Below are positions 25,512 through 33,599 of a stretch of DNA of 33,599 nucleotides, piece after piece. The notes under the pieces are model-generated. The model was not told the origin of the DNA and made no database searches. It was given only the letters and a program-made list of their open reading frames with translations. The translations under genes were made by a program, and so were the position numbers. Source of the stretch: Verrucomicrobiales bacterium. GTDB lineage: Bacteria; Verrucomicrobiota; Verrucomicrobiia; Verrucomicrobiales; DEV007. Location of the stretch: contig PBSY01000079.1 in the NCBI GenBank assembly GCA_002726915.1, positions 1-33,599 on the forward strand, given 5' to 3'. Numbering within the stretch: the stretch's first letter is position 1; every line of letters starts with the position of its first letter.

Positions 25512-28424
25512 TCAATTGAGCGTTTCAGCTACTGGTTGAGCTATCTGTAGGAAATCAACCCGCCTGGCTCTCCAGTCTATGGAACGGATATCATGACCCG
25601 AAATTTTCACCGATATCAGGGCTTGGGGTACGCCTCGTTCGAGTAGGCGCTCTCTCACCATATCAGCACGCCTGGCACTCAAAGACTCGTTGTAGTCAAC
25701 TGTGCCCTCCGCGCCGGCGAAACCAATCACGGCAACGGTGACTAGCTGGCTAGATCCGCGTAATGTCTTCGCAAACTTGTCAATCTTGGCCAAACTTTTC
25801 TCATCTAAATCAGCACTTAACTCGTCAAAGAAAACAGAATTTCTGTCGATGGCCTCTCTTTCTTCGCTAACCTCAGAGTTATTGGCAGCCTCAGAAACCT
25901 CTTGAACAAATGCTTCACGATTTGTCTTGGCCTCCGTAGGCGGATCATTTTCCTCAAGTGAAACGTTTCCCAGTTTGCGATCTTCTGTAGAGGTTGGCGC
26001 TTGTATCCTCTGTTCAGGTCCTTGGATACCCTCCCCGCTTGAGGTTTTCACTGATTGTCTACCAGCGGTTTTGTCCGGTGCACTATGACGAGCTTCGACC
26101 TCGCGAAGCTTCTCCTTAAGGTGGGAAATCTCGTAATCTCGACTGGAACGCTGCAGTAAAATATTACTTATTTCGCTTCGCAATTCATGGATTGCATCAC
26201 CGCGTTCAGCCAGACTGATTCGAAACTTTTCGACTTCCTCAAGTCCTTGCTTCCGAATTTTCTCATAGTTTTCTAGGTCATTTTTCTGATTTAGAAGTTT
26301 GTTTTTAAGAGCCTCAATTTCAGCGAACTGCCTCCTAACTTTTTCCTCCTTCGCCCCCGTGACGATAGCACTCTCCGCTATGGTCGCTTCGAGCCTTACT
26401 TCGAGTTCTCTTTGAGTGGATTCGGCTTTTTCTCGCGATTTCTTCAGGCCGGCTTCGCTCGCGCAAAGCTCATTTTCAAGATTAGCCAAGCTCGACTTCA
26501 GATTTTCAATTTCTGTTTTCTTATCCTCAAGGTTACTGGTAAGTATGAGGATCTTGCCATCATTTGTTTTAAGGGTTTCTTTGAGCTCAGCCGAAGTATT
26601 TTCTAAGGACTCGCAATGACCCTCGGCAGCTTCAAGCCCAACTGTTAGTTTTCTGACGCGAAGCGTTAAATCCGAGATGTCTTTCTCAAGTCGAGTGACT
26701 TCCTTTCCATTTTCCTCAGCAAGTCCACTAAATTTTTCCTCACTCCGCTGGCGCTGGGAATCAATTTCCTTTCTCGACTGATCAAGATCAATTTTGAGTC
26801 CCTCGTTCTGTTTTTCTTTCCTGCGGGCGTCCTCTTCCAGTTTTCCAATTAAAGCTTCAGAGTCTTCGATACTTTGGATTTGCTCCCTCTTCTCCTTTGA
26901 AAGACGTTCGTTATCATCCTCCAGCTGGACGATCGATTCTTTAGATTTAGACAATTTGGCGCTGAGTTCTTTGGCCCGATGGTCTGCTTTCTCGAGTTCT
27001 TCCTCAGAAATGACCGCACGAACGCTTATCTGATCAAAAGCTGACGCTCTCCTGTCGAGTTCTGCAGCAAGTTGGCCGGCGCGAGCGGCATGATAGCGGG
27101 CCGTCTTGAGTTCTTCATCATAACCCATCCTTACGGAGTTTATCTCCTCATATCGTTCCCTGAGTGATCTCTCTAAATTGTTGATACGCCTCACTTTTGA
27201 GATCAAGCTAGAATCCTTCTTCGAAGCCAGCTCCGACAATGTCTTAATCTCACCTGAAGCGGCATCTAGCTCACCTTCTTTTTCAGCAAGTTGGCCCTTT
27301 AACTTTTGGATGCCGTTGCGCTGCTGCCTAACTTCGGAGGATAGGTCATCAACTTCCGCATTACGATCTTCGATAATTGCCTCAAGCTCTTCCATCTGAC
27401 CGACAGCGATCGAAAGGTCTCGCTGAGTTCCATCGAATTGAGACCGAAGGCTGACTAATTCTTGCCGCGAAACATGAAGTTCATGGTGGGCATCATTTAG
27501 CTCAACCTTCAGCTCTGCTTTGCTTCCTTGGAGTGAATCAAGTCCCTCAGTCGATTCCTTTAGACGAGCTACTTCACTTTGAAGAAAATCGATCGTTGCC
27601 GCTTTTGAGATAATTTCAGACTCATTCTTTTCAAGCTTCTTCTCGCTCTCCCTCACCGCTGTCTTTTGCGCTTCAAGAGAAGCGGCACTATGCTCGAGTC
27701 CTTCGTTAGCCTCTTCGAGTTGACGGGTTAGTTGATTGGTCTCTTCATCTTTCGCCCGTAATTCCGTTCTGATCGCCTCGAGACCAGCTCGTTTGATTTT
27801 CCCTCCTCGTTCTTGATCCCTCCACTCACTTGATGCCAAAACGGTTTCGAGAGGCTCAGGCGGTTCATTGCCGTCGCTTGAGATTTTTCGGAGGGATCCC
27901 CCGCCCGAATGCAAAACGATGGCCTCTTGATTTTTCCAATTGAGCAAAGCTCTGAGCTGTTGATGAATGTTGGAGGCCTGAGCTGCGACTACCTCATGAT
28001 TGGCGATCTCCCGTTCTTTGTTGCGAAGCCTTGCTTCTAGCCACTTAACCTTCCTTTCACCGGGTCGATCTAGGATGACGGTAGCGGGCGCAGATTCACC
28101 GGGGTTCTCTAATTCTGCCGTTAGTTTGTTGATTCTCAATTGACGTGCAGCAAGCTCGGTTTCACCTTCAAAAATACGAGCTTCCCATTCGTCACGATCG
28201 GCTTGCCAGCGCATGTGCAGCTTTTTCAACAAATCGTGCTGAGAAGTCCCTAGCGCGCTCCACTTGCTAACGAGATTAAAGTTTTCCTCCAAAGCGCGAA
28301 ACAACCTTTTCGGAGAGCGTCCCTGAACGAACTTAGCAAGCAGGAAACCAACGGACAAAAAGGCAATCATAGCCATACCTAAAGGCAGCCAGTTCATCAG
28401 AAGGAACATAGAGAAATCGTGCAT
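25512..28424 (-). CDS. Giant coiled-coil membrane protein with C-terminal OmpA-like domain
   Basis: The 970-residue product has one membrane span (about residues 9-30) followed by five basic residues (K31, R36, K39, R40, R43). A helical segment follows, then a 591-residue stretch without proline (between P191 and P783) rich in E, K, L, R and S, which reads as a long coiled coil. After a disordered linker (about 783-845) comes an OmpA-like domain (about 860-965, with 'NESLSARRADMVRERLLERGV' and 'WRARRVDF'). The Asp that holds diaminopimelate in canonical OmpA domains is replaced by Gly904, while the Arg (R919) remains. By the positive-inside rule the C-terminus would be cytoplasmic. It is the last gene of a three-gene operon. 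I do not recognise a named family for the full architecture. Confidence 0.75.
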   Translation of the reverse strand: MHDFSMFLLMNWLPLGMAMIAFLSVGFLLAKFVQGRSPKRLFRALEENFNLVSKWSALGTSQHDLLKKLHMRWQADRDEWEARIFEGETELAARQLRINKLTAELENPGESAPATVILDRPGERKVKWLEARLRNKEREIANHEVVAAQASNIHQQLRALLNWKNQEAIVLHSGGGSLRKISSDGNEPPEPLETVLASSEWRDQERGGKIKRAGLEAIRTELRAKDEETNQLTRQLEEANEGLEHSAASLEAQKTAVRESEKKLEKNESEIISKAATIDFLQSEVARLKESTEGLDSLQGSKAELKVELNDAHHELHVSRQELVSLRSQFDGTQRDLSIAVGQMEELEAIIEDRNAEVDDLSSEVRQQRNGIQKLKGQLAEKEGELDAASGEIKTLSELASKKDSSLISKVRRINNLERSLRERYEEINSVRMGYDEELKTARYHAARAGQLAAELDRRASAFDQISVRAVISEEELEKADHRAKELSAKLSKSKESIVQLEDDNERLSKEKREQIQSIEDSEALIGKLEEDARRKEKQNEGLKIDLDQSRKEIDSQRQRSEEKFSGLAEENGKEVTRLEKDISDLTLRVRKLTVGLEAAEGHCESLENTSAELKETLKTNDGKILILTSNLEDKKTEIENLKSSLANLENELCASEAGLKKSREKAESTQRELEVRLEATIAESAIVTGAKEEKVRRQFAEIEALKNKLLNQKNDLENYEKIRKQGLEEVEKFRISLAERGDAIHELRSEISNILLQRSSRDYEISHLKEKLREVEARHSAPDKTAGRQSVKTSSGEGIQGPEQRIQAPTSTEDRKLGNVSLEENDPPTEAKTNREAFVQEVSEAANNSEVSEEREAIDRNSVFFDELSADLDEKSLAKIDKFAKTLRGSSQLVTVAVIGFAGAEGTVDYNESLSARRADMVRERLLERGVPQALISVKISGHDIRSIDWRARRVDFLQIAQPVAETLN

Positions 28425-28451
28425 AAATTCAGTTCGTATTTGTGCGGCGGA

Positions 28452-28676
28452 TTATTGATCGGAACTGAGCTCGGAGCGAATCTTCAAGACCTCTTCGTTT
28501 ATTTTTTCATACTCGCTCAACGCTTTTCGATTATTGCCTTCAATTCTCTTAGCAAGTTTGCGTGCATCCCTCAAAATAATCAAGCCCACGGAAAATGCTG
28601 TAAGAGCGCAAACTCCACCCCCGACGATAAAAAAAGTGCTCCAATCCATCAGAAAAGTCTCGGGGTCTTGTGTCAT
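28452..28676 (-). CDS. Small single-span membrane protein of the OmpA/BON operon
   Basis: This 74-residue protein has an acidic N-terminus, one membrane span (about residues 13-34) and a basic then charged helical tail ('RDARKLAKRIEGNNRK', ending 'EEVLKIRSELSSDQ') likely to form a short coiled coil. The charge pattern predicts an outside N-terminus and a cytoplasmic tail. It begins 6 bases after the stop of the upstream OmpA/BON gene and ends 27 bases before the giant coiled-coil gene, so it is almost certainly co-transcribed. It is real on context rather than homology: no family is recognised. It may bridge the two large proteins in the membrane. Confidence 0.7.
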   Translation of the reverse strand: MTQDPETFLMDWSTFFIVGGGVCALTAFSVGLIILRDARKLAKRIEGNNRKALSEYEKINEEVLKIRSELSSDQ

Positions 28677-28682
28677 TGTGAA

Positions 28683-30542
28683 TCAGGATTCAGGGGTAAT
28701 TTCTTCACCGGCTTTACCCTCTCGATCGATGGGGTGCTCTATTGAAATTTCAACTCGCCGAGCCTTCCAACGCTCATATCTTGAAAGGTTAGAGAGATCT
28801 TCGCCCAAAAAATCGATAGTCATTGTATCATTAGGGATACCGTTATCGACTAACAAGGCTGCGACTGAATTGGCTCGTCTCAGGCTGAGTTGGTGATTAT
28901 AAGCGGAATGCCCGAGGTTGTCTGCGAAGCCAGTGACCCTTAGCCTGACCGGAGAACGGGTTTCTTTAATGAGACTTGAGATCTTTCCGATCTTTTCTCT
29001 ACCCTCGTTCTCAATTGTCTCGCGATTGCTGCCGAAATAGATCGGAAGTGCTCCGAGCGTTTCTTTCAGTTTGGATAGATCTTCAGGCTCACGTTTTGGT
29101 ATCGGAACAGGCTCCTGAACCTGTTCGTTGAGTCGGTTATCAATCCGGAATTCGCTTGGAAAAATATTGAAAGCAACGTTCTGAATGACGAGTTTGCCAG
29201 TCGGCCCAATTGTTTCCCCTTCTAGGCGGACTTGGTTGCCTTTTATCCTGACCTCCGCAGATTTTAGGCGGCGATGAAACTCGGAGAAAAGTTCTGCCAG
29301 TCGATCGACCCATACCTGCCCTCCTGTAGCGTGTGTCTCTTCCAGCTTGTTCACCAGAACGACTTTTTCTCCCTCTAAATCTGCTTCCAACTGACGAAAG
29401 AATGAAAGTGAGGGAACGTTTCCCGAAAAAGTTAGAGTCCCCTTCTCGTATAATGCGAATAAGCGAACTTCAGCGTTCTCATTGATCGCCTTCTTGACTC
29501 CTAGATCCAGAGAAACCTTAGGATTTTTTGGCGAGTTAGCGAAAATTGCGAGCGCCGTCTTCACATATTTAAGATCTTCTCTCGACTCAACAAGCCCTTT
29601 AAGCCTGATTTGCGCAGAGTCAAATTCCGCGCTCCACTCCCCTTTCAATGACCTAAGAATCAATGGCACAATTTCATGTGCATCCTTTTCCCAAACTCCG
29701 GTCTCATAATCGCTGTCTATTTCGATTCGACTCCTTATTGGCAGCGTTCCCTTCCACAAACTAATTCTTTTCAAAAGTGCCCGGTGATCCTCCTCTTTGG
29801 CAAGGACTCCTGAGAGAGTAATTCCGAAACGGTTTCGGGTGATGCTGAAAGAAGAGGTTTGCCGCTTTCTGACAACTTCTGGCGTCGTGATTAGACCCTT
29901 AACGGAAACGGCTTCAAGCTTTCCAGCTAACTCCATAACTCCGGCCTTCAATCCGGAATTGGGAACCTCGCCTGAGATGGTTAACCTACCGTCCTCAAGG
30001 GCTATCAAAGCAGCCCCCGGATGACGCATCAAATTTACGGAGAGCGAAGCCAATTCAGGCATCTTCAAAAATGGCAATTGCCGGGGATCGAGTTTGATTT
30101 CGTTTTTTATATCCTCAACTGATTTGAGCTCGCTTAACTGCGATGCCAGGAAATCCCGATTAAATCCGCACTCAGGCGACAGCGCGCCCTGCAGGATTAA
30201 ACGGGTTTCTCCAGCTTTCCGTTCGATCCGAATCTTCGGCGGAAGCGTCGGCTTAATAGCGATAGCGGACGCTTCAAACGAAGGCACGATCACCATAGGA
30301 AGCGTTTTTGCGATGATCATCAGCGCTGCCTCATGTTCCTCACGGCTTTCAACGACTCCGCTAAGAATCGCACGATAGTCATCAAAGTTGACAACCACTC
30401 CCGACAATCCGCCTTCGTCGAGGGCAGTCCTCACCTTTTCGGAGAATTCAGCTTCGAGGCTTCTCTGATAACCGAACTTGGCGATCAGCATGAACGCTGC
30501 AACCGCGACAGCAAAAAGTATGGAAACCGGAACGAACCTCAT
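28683..30542 (-). CDS. Membrane protein with repeated BON-like domains and an OmpA-like domain
   Basis: The 619-residue product has one N-terminal membrane span (about residues 3-21), then at least six BON-like units. Each has a strand pair with an L/I-x-G-x-V turn followed by a helix, for example 'YRAILSGVVESREEHEAAL', 'DGRLTISGEVPNSGLKAGV', 'GITLSGVLAKEEDHRALL', 'AQIRLKGLVESREDLKYV' and 'GTLTFSGNVPSLSFFRQL'. BON modules bind lipid or other membrane partners. A C-terminal OmpA-like domain (about 495-605) has 'GFADNLGHSAYNHQLSLRRA'; D541 and R556 match the Asp/Arg pair that holds peptidoglycan. Mycobacterial ArfA (OmpATb) combines one BON region with an OmpA domain, so this looks like an expanded form. 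A strong promoter lies just upstream. Confidence 0.78.
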   Translation of the reverse strand: MRFVPVSILFAVAVAAFMLIAKFGYQRSLEAEFSEKVRTALDEGGLSGVVVNFDDYRAILSGVVESREEHEAALMIIAKTLPMVIVPSFEASAIAIKPTLPPKIRIERKAGETRLILQGALSPECGFNRDFLASQLSELKSVEDIKNEIKLDPRQLPFLKMPELASLSVNLMRHPGAALIALEDGRLTISGEVPNSGLKAGVMELAGKLEAVSVKGLITTPEVVRKRQTSSFSITRNRFGITLSGVLAKEEDHRALLKRISLWKGTLPIRSRIEIDSDYETGVWEKDAHEIVPLILRSLKGEWSAEFDSAQIRLKGLVESREDLKYVKTALAIFANSPKNPKVSLDLGVKKAINENAEVRLFALYEKGTLTFSGNVPSLSFFRQLEADLEGEKVVLVNKLEETHATGGQVWVDRLAELFSEFHRRLKSAEVRIKGNQVRLEGETIGPTGKLVIQNVAFNIFPSEFRIDNRLNEQVQEPVPIPKREPEDLSKLKETLGALPIYFGSNRETIENEGREKIGKISSLIKETRSPVRLRVTGFADNLGHSAYNHQLSLRRANSVAALLVDNGIPNDTMTIDFLGEDLSNLSRYERWKARRVEISIEHPIDREGKAGEEITPES

Positions 30543-30567
30543 TCAAACGACGAATTGCTAAGTCGCG

Positions 30568-30596
30568 ATAATATTGTTTTTTTAAAAACTTCTCAA
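30568..30596 (-). promoter_or_regulatory. Promoter of the OmpA/BON operon
   Basis: On the minus strand, TTGAGA (30596-30591) and TATTAT (30573-30568) are separated by exactly 17 bases, each one mismatch from consensus. Transcription would start near 30561, only about 19 bases before the ATG at 30542. It shows that the three-gene operon is expressed separately from the gene upstream. Confidence 0.6.
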
Positions 30597-30694
30597 GCTC
30601 GAAGTAGTAATCCAGTCGCAAGGAGAGAAAAATTGAATATATCTTGAAGGTTTCGCTTTAGATCTAAAATTTCCGAAGCTTCTGGGCCAACCAT

Positions 30695-31297
30695 CTAGGG
30701 CCCATCGATTATGCTCTTTAGATCTTCGGGATCAGTAGCTTGAGCAGCGAGTCGCGCGCGAAGCAGGATTTGGGCCGCAAACTCAGGATCATCTCGATCC
30801 GAATTTTCCGTGGCAGCCATAATCTGATCCCGCAGCTCGGGGTCGGTTGTCTCACCTTCCTTGTATAGATGGCGGATCAGCTGTCCTTCCTTAAAATAAA
30901 GACGCTGCTGGAACAGGATATCCACTGTCTCTCCCTGACCGTCAGGCTTGGCTCGCCCCGTGAATTTCCAGTAGCCGTGATCCGCAAAGACAAAAAAACA
31001 TTCACCGTTCCAGTAATAGTAATACTCATCACCCTCTCCATGCCCCCCATCGCCAAAGCTGAAATGAGCTTTTACAAGATTACCATCGGAGTGATAATGG
31101 GTAAGAGTGCCGCTAACGATGTCATCTTCAGGGTGCCACTTCATCGTTTCGCTGGGAAGCTTTGCCTCCTCGATCTTTTTATACTTCTCGCGTATATCCT
31201 TGATGGCGTCCTCAAGCGGATCAGCGAAGGTCAATGAACCTCCGATAAATGAAACGGTGATCGCAACGAGTGCGGTTCGGGCCAATTTGAATCTCAT
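30695..31297 (-). CDS. Secreted protein of unknown function
   Basis: I do not recognise this 200-residue protein. It has a signal peptide (hydrophobic core about residues 7-22, probable cleavage after 'LTFA'). A helical segment follows ('DAIKDIREKYKKIEEAKLP'), then an aromatic and glycine-rich beta-type core ('GDEYYYYWNGECFFVFADHGYWKFTG') and a helical acidic C-terminus. The core pattern recalls strand-repeat proteins that measure or bind at the cell envelope, but no family is assigned. The start codon is preceded by a purine-rich stretch (AGGGGAG on the minus strand). It lies between pnp, which has its own terminator, and the OmpA/BON operon, which has its own promoter, so it is probably expressed alone. 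Confidence 0.6.
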   Translation of the reverse strand: MRFKLARTALVAITVSFIGGSLTFADPLEDAIKDIREKYKKIEEAKLPSETMKWHPEDDIVSGTLTHYHSDGNLVKAHFSFGDGGHGEGDEYYYYWNGECFFVFADHGYWKFTGRAKPDGQGETVDILFQQRLYFKEGQLIRHLYKEGETTDPELRDQIMAATENSDRDDPEFAAQILLRARLAAQATDPEDLKSIIDGP

Positions 31298-31358
31298 AAA
31301 AGCATAGACGTGCTGGCTCCCCTTCTATGCAAGTTCGATGCGTATTTCCCCACGAAAC

Positions 31359-31386
31359 AAAAAAAGCCCGACCGGTAAACCGGTCG
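31359..31386 (-). terminator. Intrinsic terminator of pnp
   Basis: On the minus strand a perfect seven-base stem CGACCGG / CCGGTCG with a four-base loop is followed by GGC and seven T residues. It begins 28 bases after the pnp stop. This is the best intrinsic terminator in the window. Confidence 0.85.
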
Positions 31387-31413
31387 AGCCCTTTTTAAAA
31401 CAGCTACAGCTGA

Positions 31414-33552
31414 TCAGTCTTTATCAGACATCTCAGCCTCGGCTTCAACGCCTCGCTCAGCCATCGCAGCTTTGCGGCTTAACTTAACCCGACCTCGCTC
31501 ATCAACCCCGATGCACTTAGCGTGGACCATGTCGCCCACCTTTATCACATCGGTGACCTCATTTACTCGGAAGTCAGCCAGTTCCGAGATATGAATCATG
31601 CCGTCTTTTCCGGGCAAAACCTCAACGAAGGCCCCAAAGTTAGTCGTGCTAACCACCTTGCCGTGGTAGGTTACCCCAACTTCAATCTCAGCCGTGACGC
31701 GTTTCACTAGTTCGATAGCGCGGTTCAGAGCCTCTTCATGAGCAGCATAGATAGAAACCATGCCATCGTCGTTGATATTAACGTCAGCTCCAGTTTCAGC
31801 CTGAATGCCTTTAATGTTTTTGCCTCCGGGTCCAATGAGCTCCCCGATCTTTTTTGGATCGATTTTGAAGCTTTCAATGCGAGGGGCATGCTCGCTCAGC
31901 TCTTTCGGAGTAGCAATCGCCTCGTTCATAACATCGAGAACCTTAAAGCGACCATCTTTTGATTTGTCGATACCTTCGAAAAGGATGTCGAGAGGGATCC
32001 CTGCCAGCTTGAGGTCAAGCTGAAACCCGGTCACACCATCAGTGGTTCCGCAAAGTTTGAAATCCATATCACCGTTGAAGTCCTCGTTGCCGATAATATC
32101 GAGCATTGTCACATATCGCTTGAGGTCTTCACCCTCGAATTCGGTCACTAGCCCGCAAGAGATTCCGGCTACTGGGCGTTTCAGCGGCACGCCAGCATCA
32201 AGGAGCGCCATAGTGCCGGAACATACAGAAGCCATTGAGGTAGATCCGTTAGACTCCATCACCTCGCTTGTCACGCGTATGGCGTATGGGAAGTCAGCCT
32301 CGTCGGGAATGACAGGTTCGATAGACTTTTCAGCAAGCGCACCATGACCAATCTCGCGACGGTTCATGCCACCCATACGGCCGGTCTCGCCAACTGAAAA
32401 AGGCGGGAAGTTGTAATGGAGGATGAAACTCTTGGTATCTTCTCCGCCCGCATAGTTGTCGAGATATTGCTTCTCATCGGCAGGAGCCAGGGTCGCAATA
32501 GCAAGGGCCTGTGTTTCACCGCGAGCAAAGAGCGCGGATCCGTGGGTGCGAGGCATCAAGTCGATCTCCGCTGTGAGAGGGCGAATGGTGTCGACGTCCC
32601 TCCCATCGCAGCGAACACCCTTGTCGAGGATCGCAACACGGAAAGCCTTTTTCTGAAGATAATCGAAAGCCTGAGAGACAGCGAAATCATCTGCCTCAGG
32701 ATACTTTGCAAGGATAGCTTGTTCGACCTCTTTGCGCAGGGCACCGGTGGCCGCACCACGAGCGTGCTTTGAGGGCTGATTGATGGCATCCTCAATACGA
32801 TCGCCTGCAATCTCATAGGCAACCTCGAGCAGTTCATCTTGAACTTCCATCAATTCAGGAACGCGCTTCTCTTTTCCGGCCCGACGAACCAGTTCTTCCT
32901 GTGCGTCAATTATGGGCTGAATCGAATTCTGGGCGAAAGAAAGAGCTTCCTTCAGCTTTTCGTCAGGAATTTCATCACCGCCACCTTCAATCATAATTAC
33001 CTTGTCGCGGAGTCCGGCATAAACAAGGTCTAGCGTACTTTCCTCACGCTGTTCGAAAGTGGGATTGGCAACAAATTCGCCATCCACAAGTCCGACACGA
33101 ACAGCCGCTATCGGCCCAGCAAACGGAATATCTGAAACGCAAAGGGCCGCGGATGCACCGTTCATACTGAGGATATCAGAATCGTGGACGCCATCAGCAC
33201 TCAGGAGGAGAGTCACCACTTGAGTGTCGAAAAAATAGCCTTTTGGGAATAGCGGGCGCAGGGGGCGATCCGTCATCCGGCAGGTGAGAATTTCCTTCTC
33301 GGTCGGTCGACCTTCACGCTTGAAGTAACCGCCTGGGAAGCGCCCGGCTGCCGCTGCCTTCTCCTTGTATTCCACTGACAATGGAAACCAGTCTTGCCCT
33401 TCGCGAATCTTAGTCTGGGAAACAGCAGTCACCATAACGATGGTTTCGCCAACCTGAACGGTCACAGCGCCGTCGGCAAGTTTACCCATCTTACCGGTTT
33501 CAATTTTCATTTCTTGCGTGCCGACTTGGCACGTGATGCTTTCAATACTCAT
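31414..33552 (-). CDS. pnp: Polyribonucleotide nucleotidyltransferase (PNPase)
   Basis: PNPase degrades RNA from the 3' end by phosphorolysis. The 712-residue product is complete and has the standard order. First comes an RNase PH domain (about 12-145, with 'FPGGYFKREGRPTEKEILT', the counterpart of the FFRR loop), then a helical domain (about 240-320). The catalytic second RNase PH domain (about 325-540) has 'GRMGGMNRREIGHGALAEKS' and 'DFNGDMDFKL', where D491 and D497 keep the spacing of the E. coli catalytic pair. A KH domain (about 555-615, GPGG at 574-577) and an S1 domain (about 623-694) follow. Upstream on the minus strand only 47 bases are visible, so rpsO, the usual neighbour, cannot be checked. 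A terminator follows the stop. Confidence 0.98.
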   Translation of the reverse strand: MSIESITCQVGTQEMKIETGKMGKLADGAVTVQVGETIVMVTAVSQTKIREGQDWFPLSVEYKEKAAAAGRFPGGYFKREGRPTEKEILTCRMTDRPLRPLFPKGYFFDTQVVTLLLSADGVHDSDILSMNGASAALCVSDIPFAGPIAAVRVGLVDGEFVANPTFEQREESTLDLVYAGLRDKVIMIEGGGDEIPDEKLKEALSFAQNSIQPIIDAQEELVRRAGKEKRVPELMEVQDELLEVAYEIAGDRIEDAINQPSKHARGAATGALRKEVEQAILAKYPEADDFAVSQAFDYLQKKAFRVAILDKGVRCDGRDVDTIRPLTAEIDLMPRTHGSALFARGETQALAIATLAPADEKQYLDNYAGGEDTKSFILHYNFPPFSVGETGRMGGMNRREIGHGALAEKSIEPVIPDEADFPYAIRVTSEVMESNGSTSMASVCSGTMALLDAGVPLKRPVAGISCGLVTEFEGEDLKRYVTMLDIIGNEDFNGDMDFKLCGTTDGVTGFQLDLKLAGIPLDILFEGIDKSKDGRFKVLDVMNEAIATPKELSEHAPRIESFKIDPKKIGELIGPGGKNIKGIQAETGADVNINDDGMVSIYAAHEEALNRAIELVKRVTAEIEVGVTYHGKVVSTTNFGAFVEVLPGKDGMIHISELADFRVNEVTDVIKVGDMVHAKCIGVDERGRVKLSRKAAMAERGVEAEAEMSDKD

Positions 33553-33599
33553 TTTTTTCTTTCTTTGATTTAAATTGGCTTCAGGAGGGATTCAATAAG

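Noticed and set aside
26794-27399. Plus-strand serine-rich frames opposite the coiled-coil gene.
   Set aside because: They are antisense shadows of Glu and Lys codon-rich coding sequence, which reads as Ser and Phe on the other strand.
25512-30542. The coiled-coil/OmpA operon as a Zorya-type anti-phage system.
   Set aside because: Zorya needs a MotA-like ZorA with several membrane spans and nuclease or helicase partners; none is present here.
31302-31330. An inverted repeat GCATAG / CTATGC before the secreted protein gene.
   Set aside because: Six pairs with a 17-base loop are expected by chance and no regulatory geometry is clear.

Overview
The window reads as chromosomal DNA of a Gram-negative bacterium of the Planctomycetota-Verrucomicrobiota-Chlamydiota group, most likely a Verrucomicrobiota member. 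This is inferred from gene content and was not tested by any search. The supporting points are a DUF58 / BatA-like / VWA-plus-glutamine-amidotransferase-like cluster, a Rho factor with a long charged N-terminal extension and a PPRTGKT-type P-loop, LPS-export and BAM-type outer-membrane genes, a secreted SGNH esterase, an apparently Tat-exported hydroxypyruvate-isomerase-like protein, and few recognisable Shine-Dalgarno sites. I see no insertion sequence, phage gene, CRISPR array, tRNA or rRNA. This is ordinary core and semi-core chromosome with one unusual envelope operon.

Layout. 1-7562 (+) is a tight operon: a PQQ-type beta-propeller protein with a helical N-terminus (cut by the window start), a DUF58 protein, a BatA-like membrane VWA protein and a large membrane protein with two VWA domains around a glutamine-amidotransferase-like domain. 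7551-9690 (-) holds a CNNM/CorC-type CBS transporter-like protein and an M50-like membrane protease. 10140-12690 (+) carries a BamD-like TPR protein, an LptE-like lipoprotein and RsmI. 13253-14023 is PanB, 14489-16114 is Rho. 16198-17755 is a DUF4112 membrane protein overlapping a spore-photoproduct-lyase-like radical SAM gene. 17765-18880 (-) is an LptF/LptG-type permease. 19015-21185 is a promoter, TPP riboswitch and thiC. 21301-22389 is a secreted SASA-type esterase. 22738-24198 (-) is an orphan outer-membrane efflux lipoprotein. 24547-25476 is the Tat-type TIM-barrel protein. 25512-30596 (-) is a three-gene operon with its own promoter. 30695-31297 (-) is an unknown secreted protein. 31414-33552 (-) is pnp, followed by a clear terminator.

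The most interesting part is the three-gene operon at 25512-30596. It encodes a membrane-anchored protein with at least six BON-like repeats and an OmpA-like domain, a 74-residue single-span membrane protein, and a 970-residue protein made of one membrane span, a very long coiled coil and a second OmpA-like domain. The first OmpA domain keeps the Asp/Arg pair used to grip diaminopimelate in peptidoglycan. The second has lost the Asp, and its charge pattern predicts a cytoplasmic C-terminus. A second item to check is a perfect FNR-type dyad in the convergent gap 22390-22737, placed so that it could drive a short structured RNA ending at a terminator-like hairpin.

Functional themes are envelope biogenesis (BamD-like, LptE-like, LptF/G, OM efflux lipoprotein, OmpA/BON module), RNA metabolism (Rho, PNPase, RsmI), cofactor synthesis (PanB, ThiC) and membrane-linked VWA proteins of the MoxR-associated type. 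The MoxR ATPase itself is not in view.
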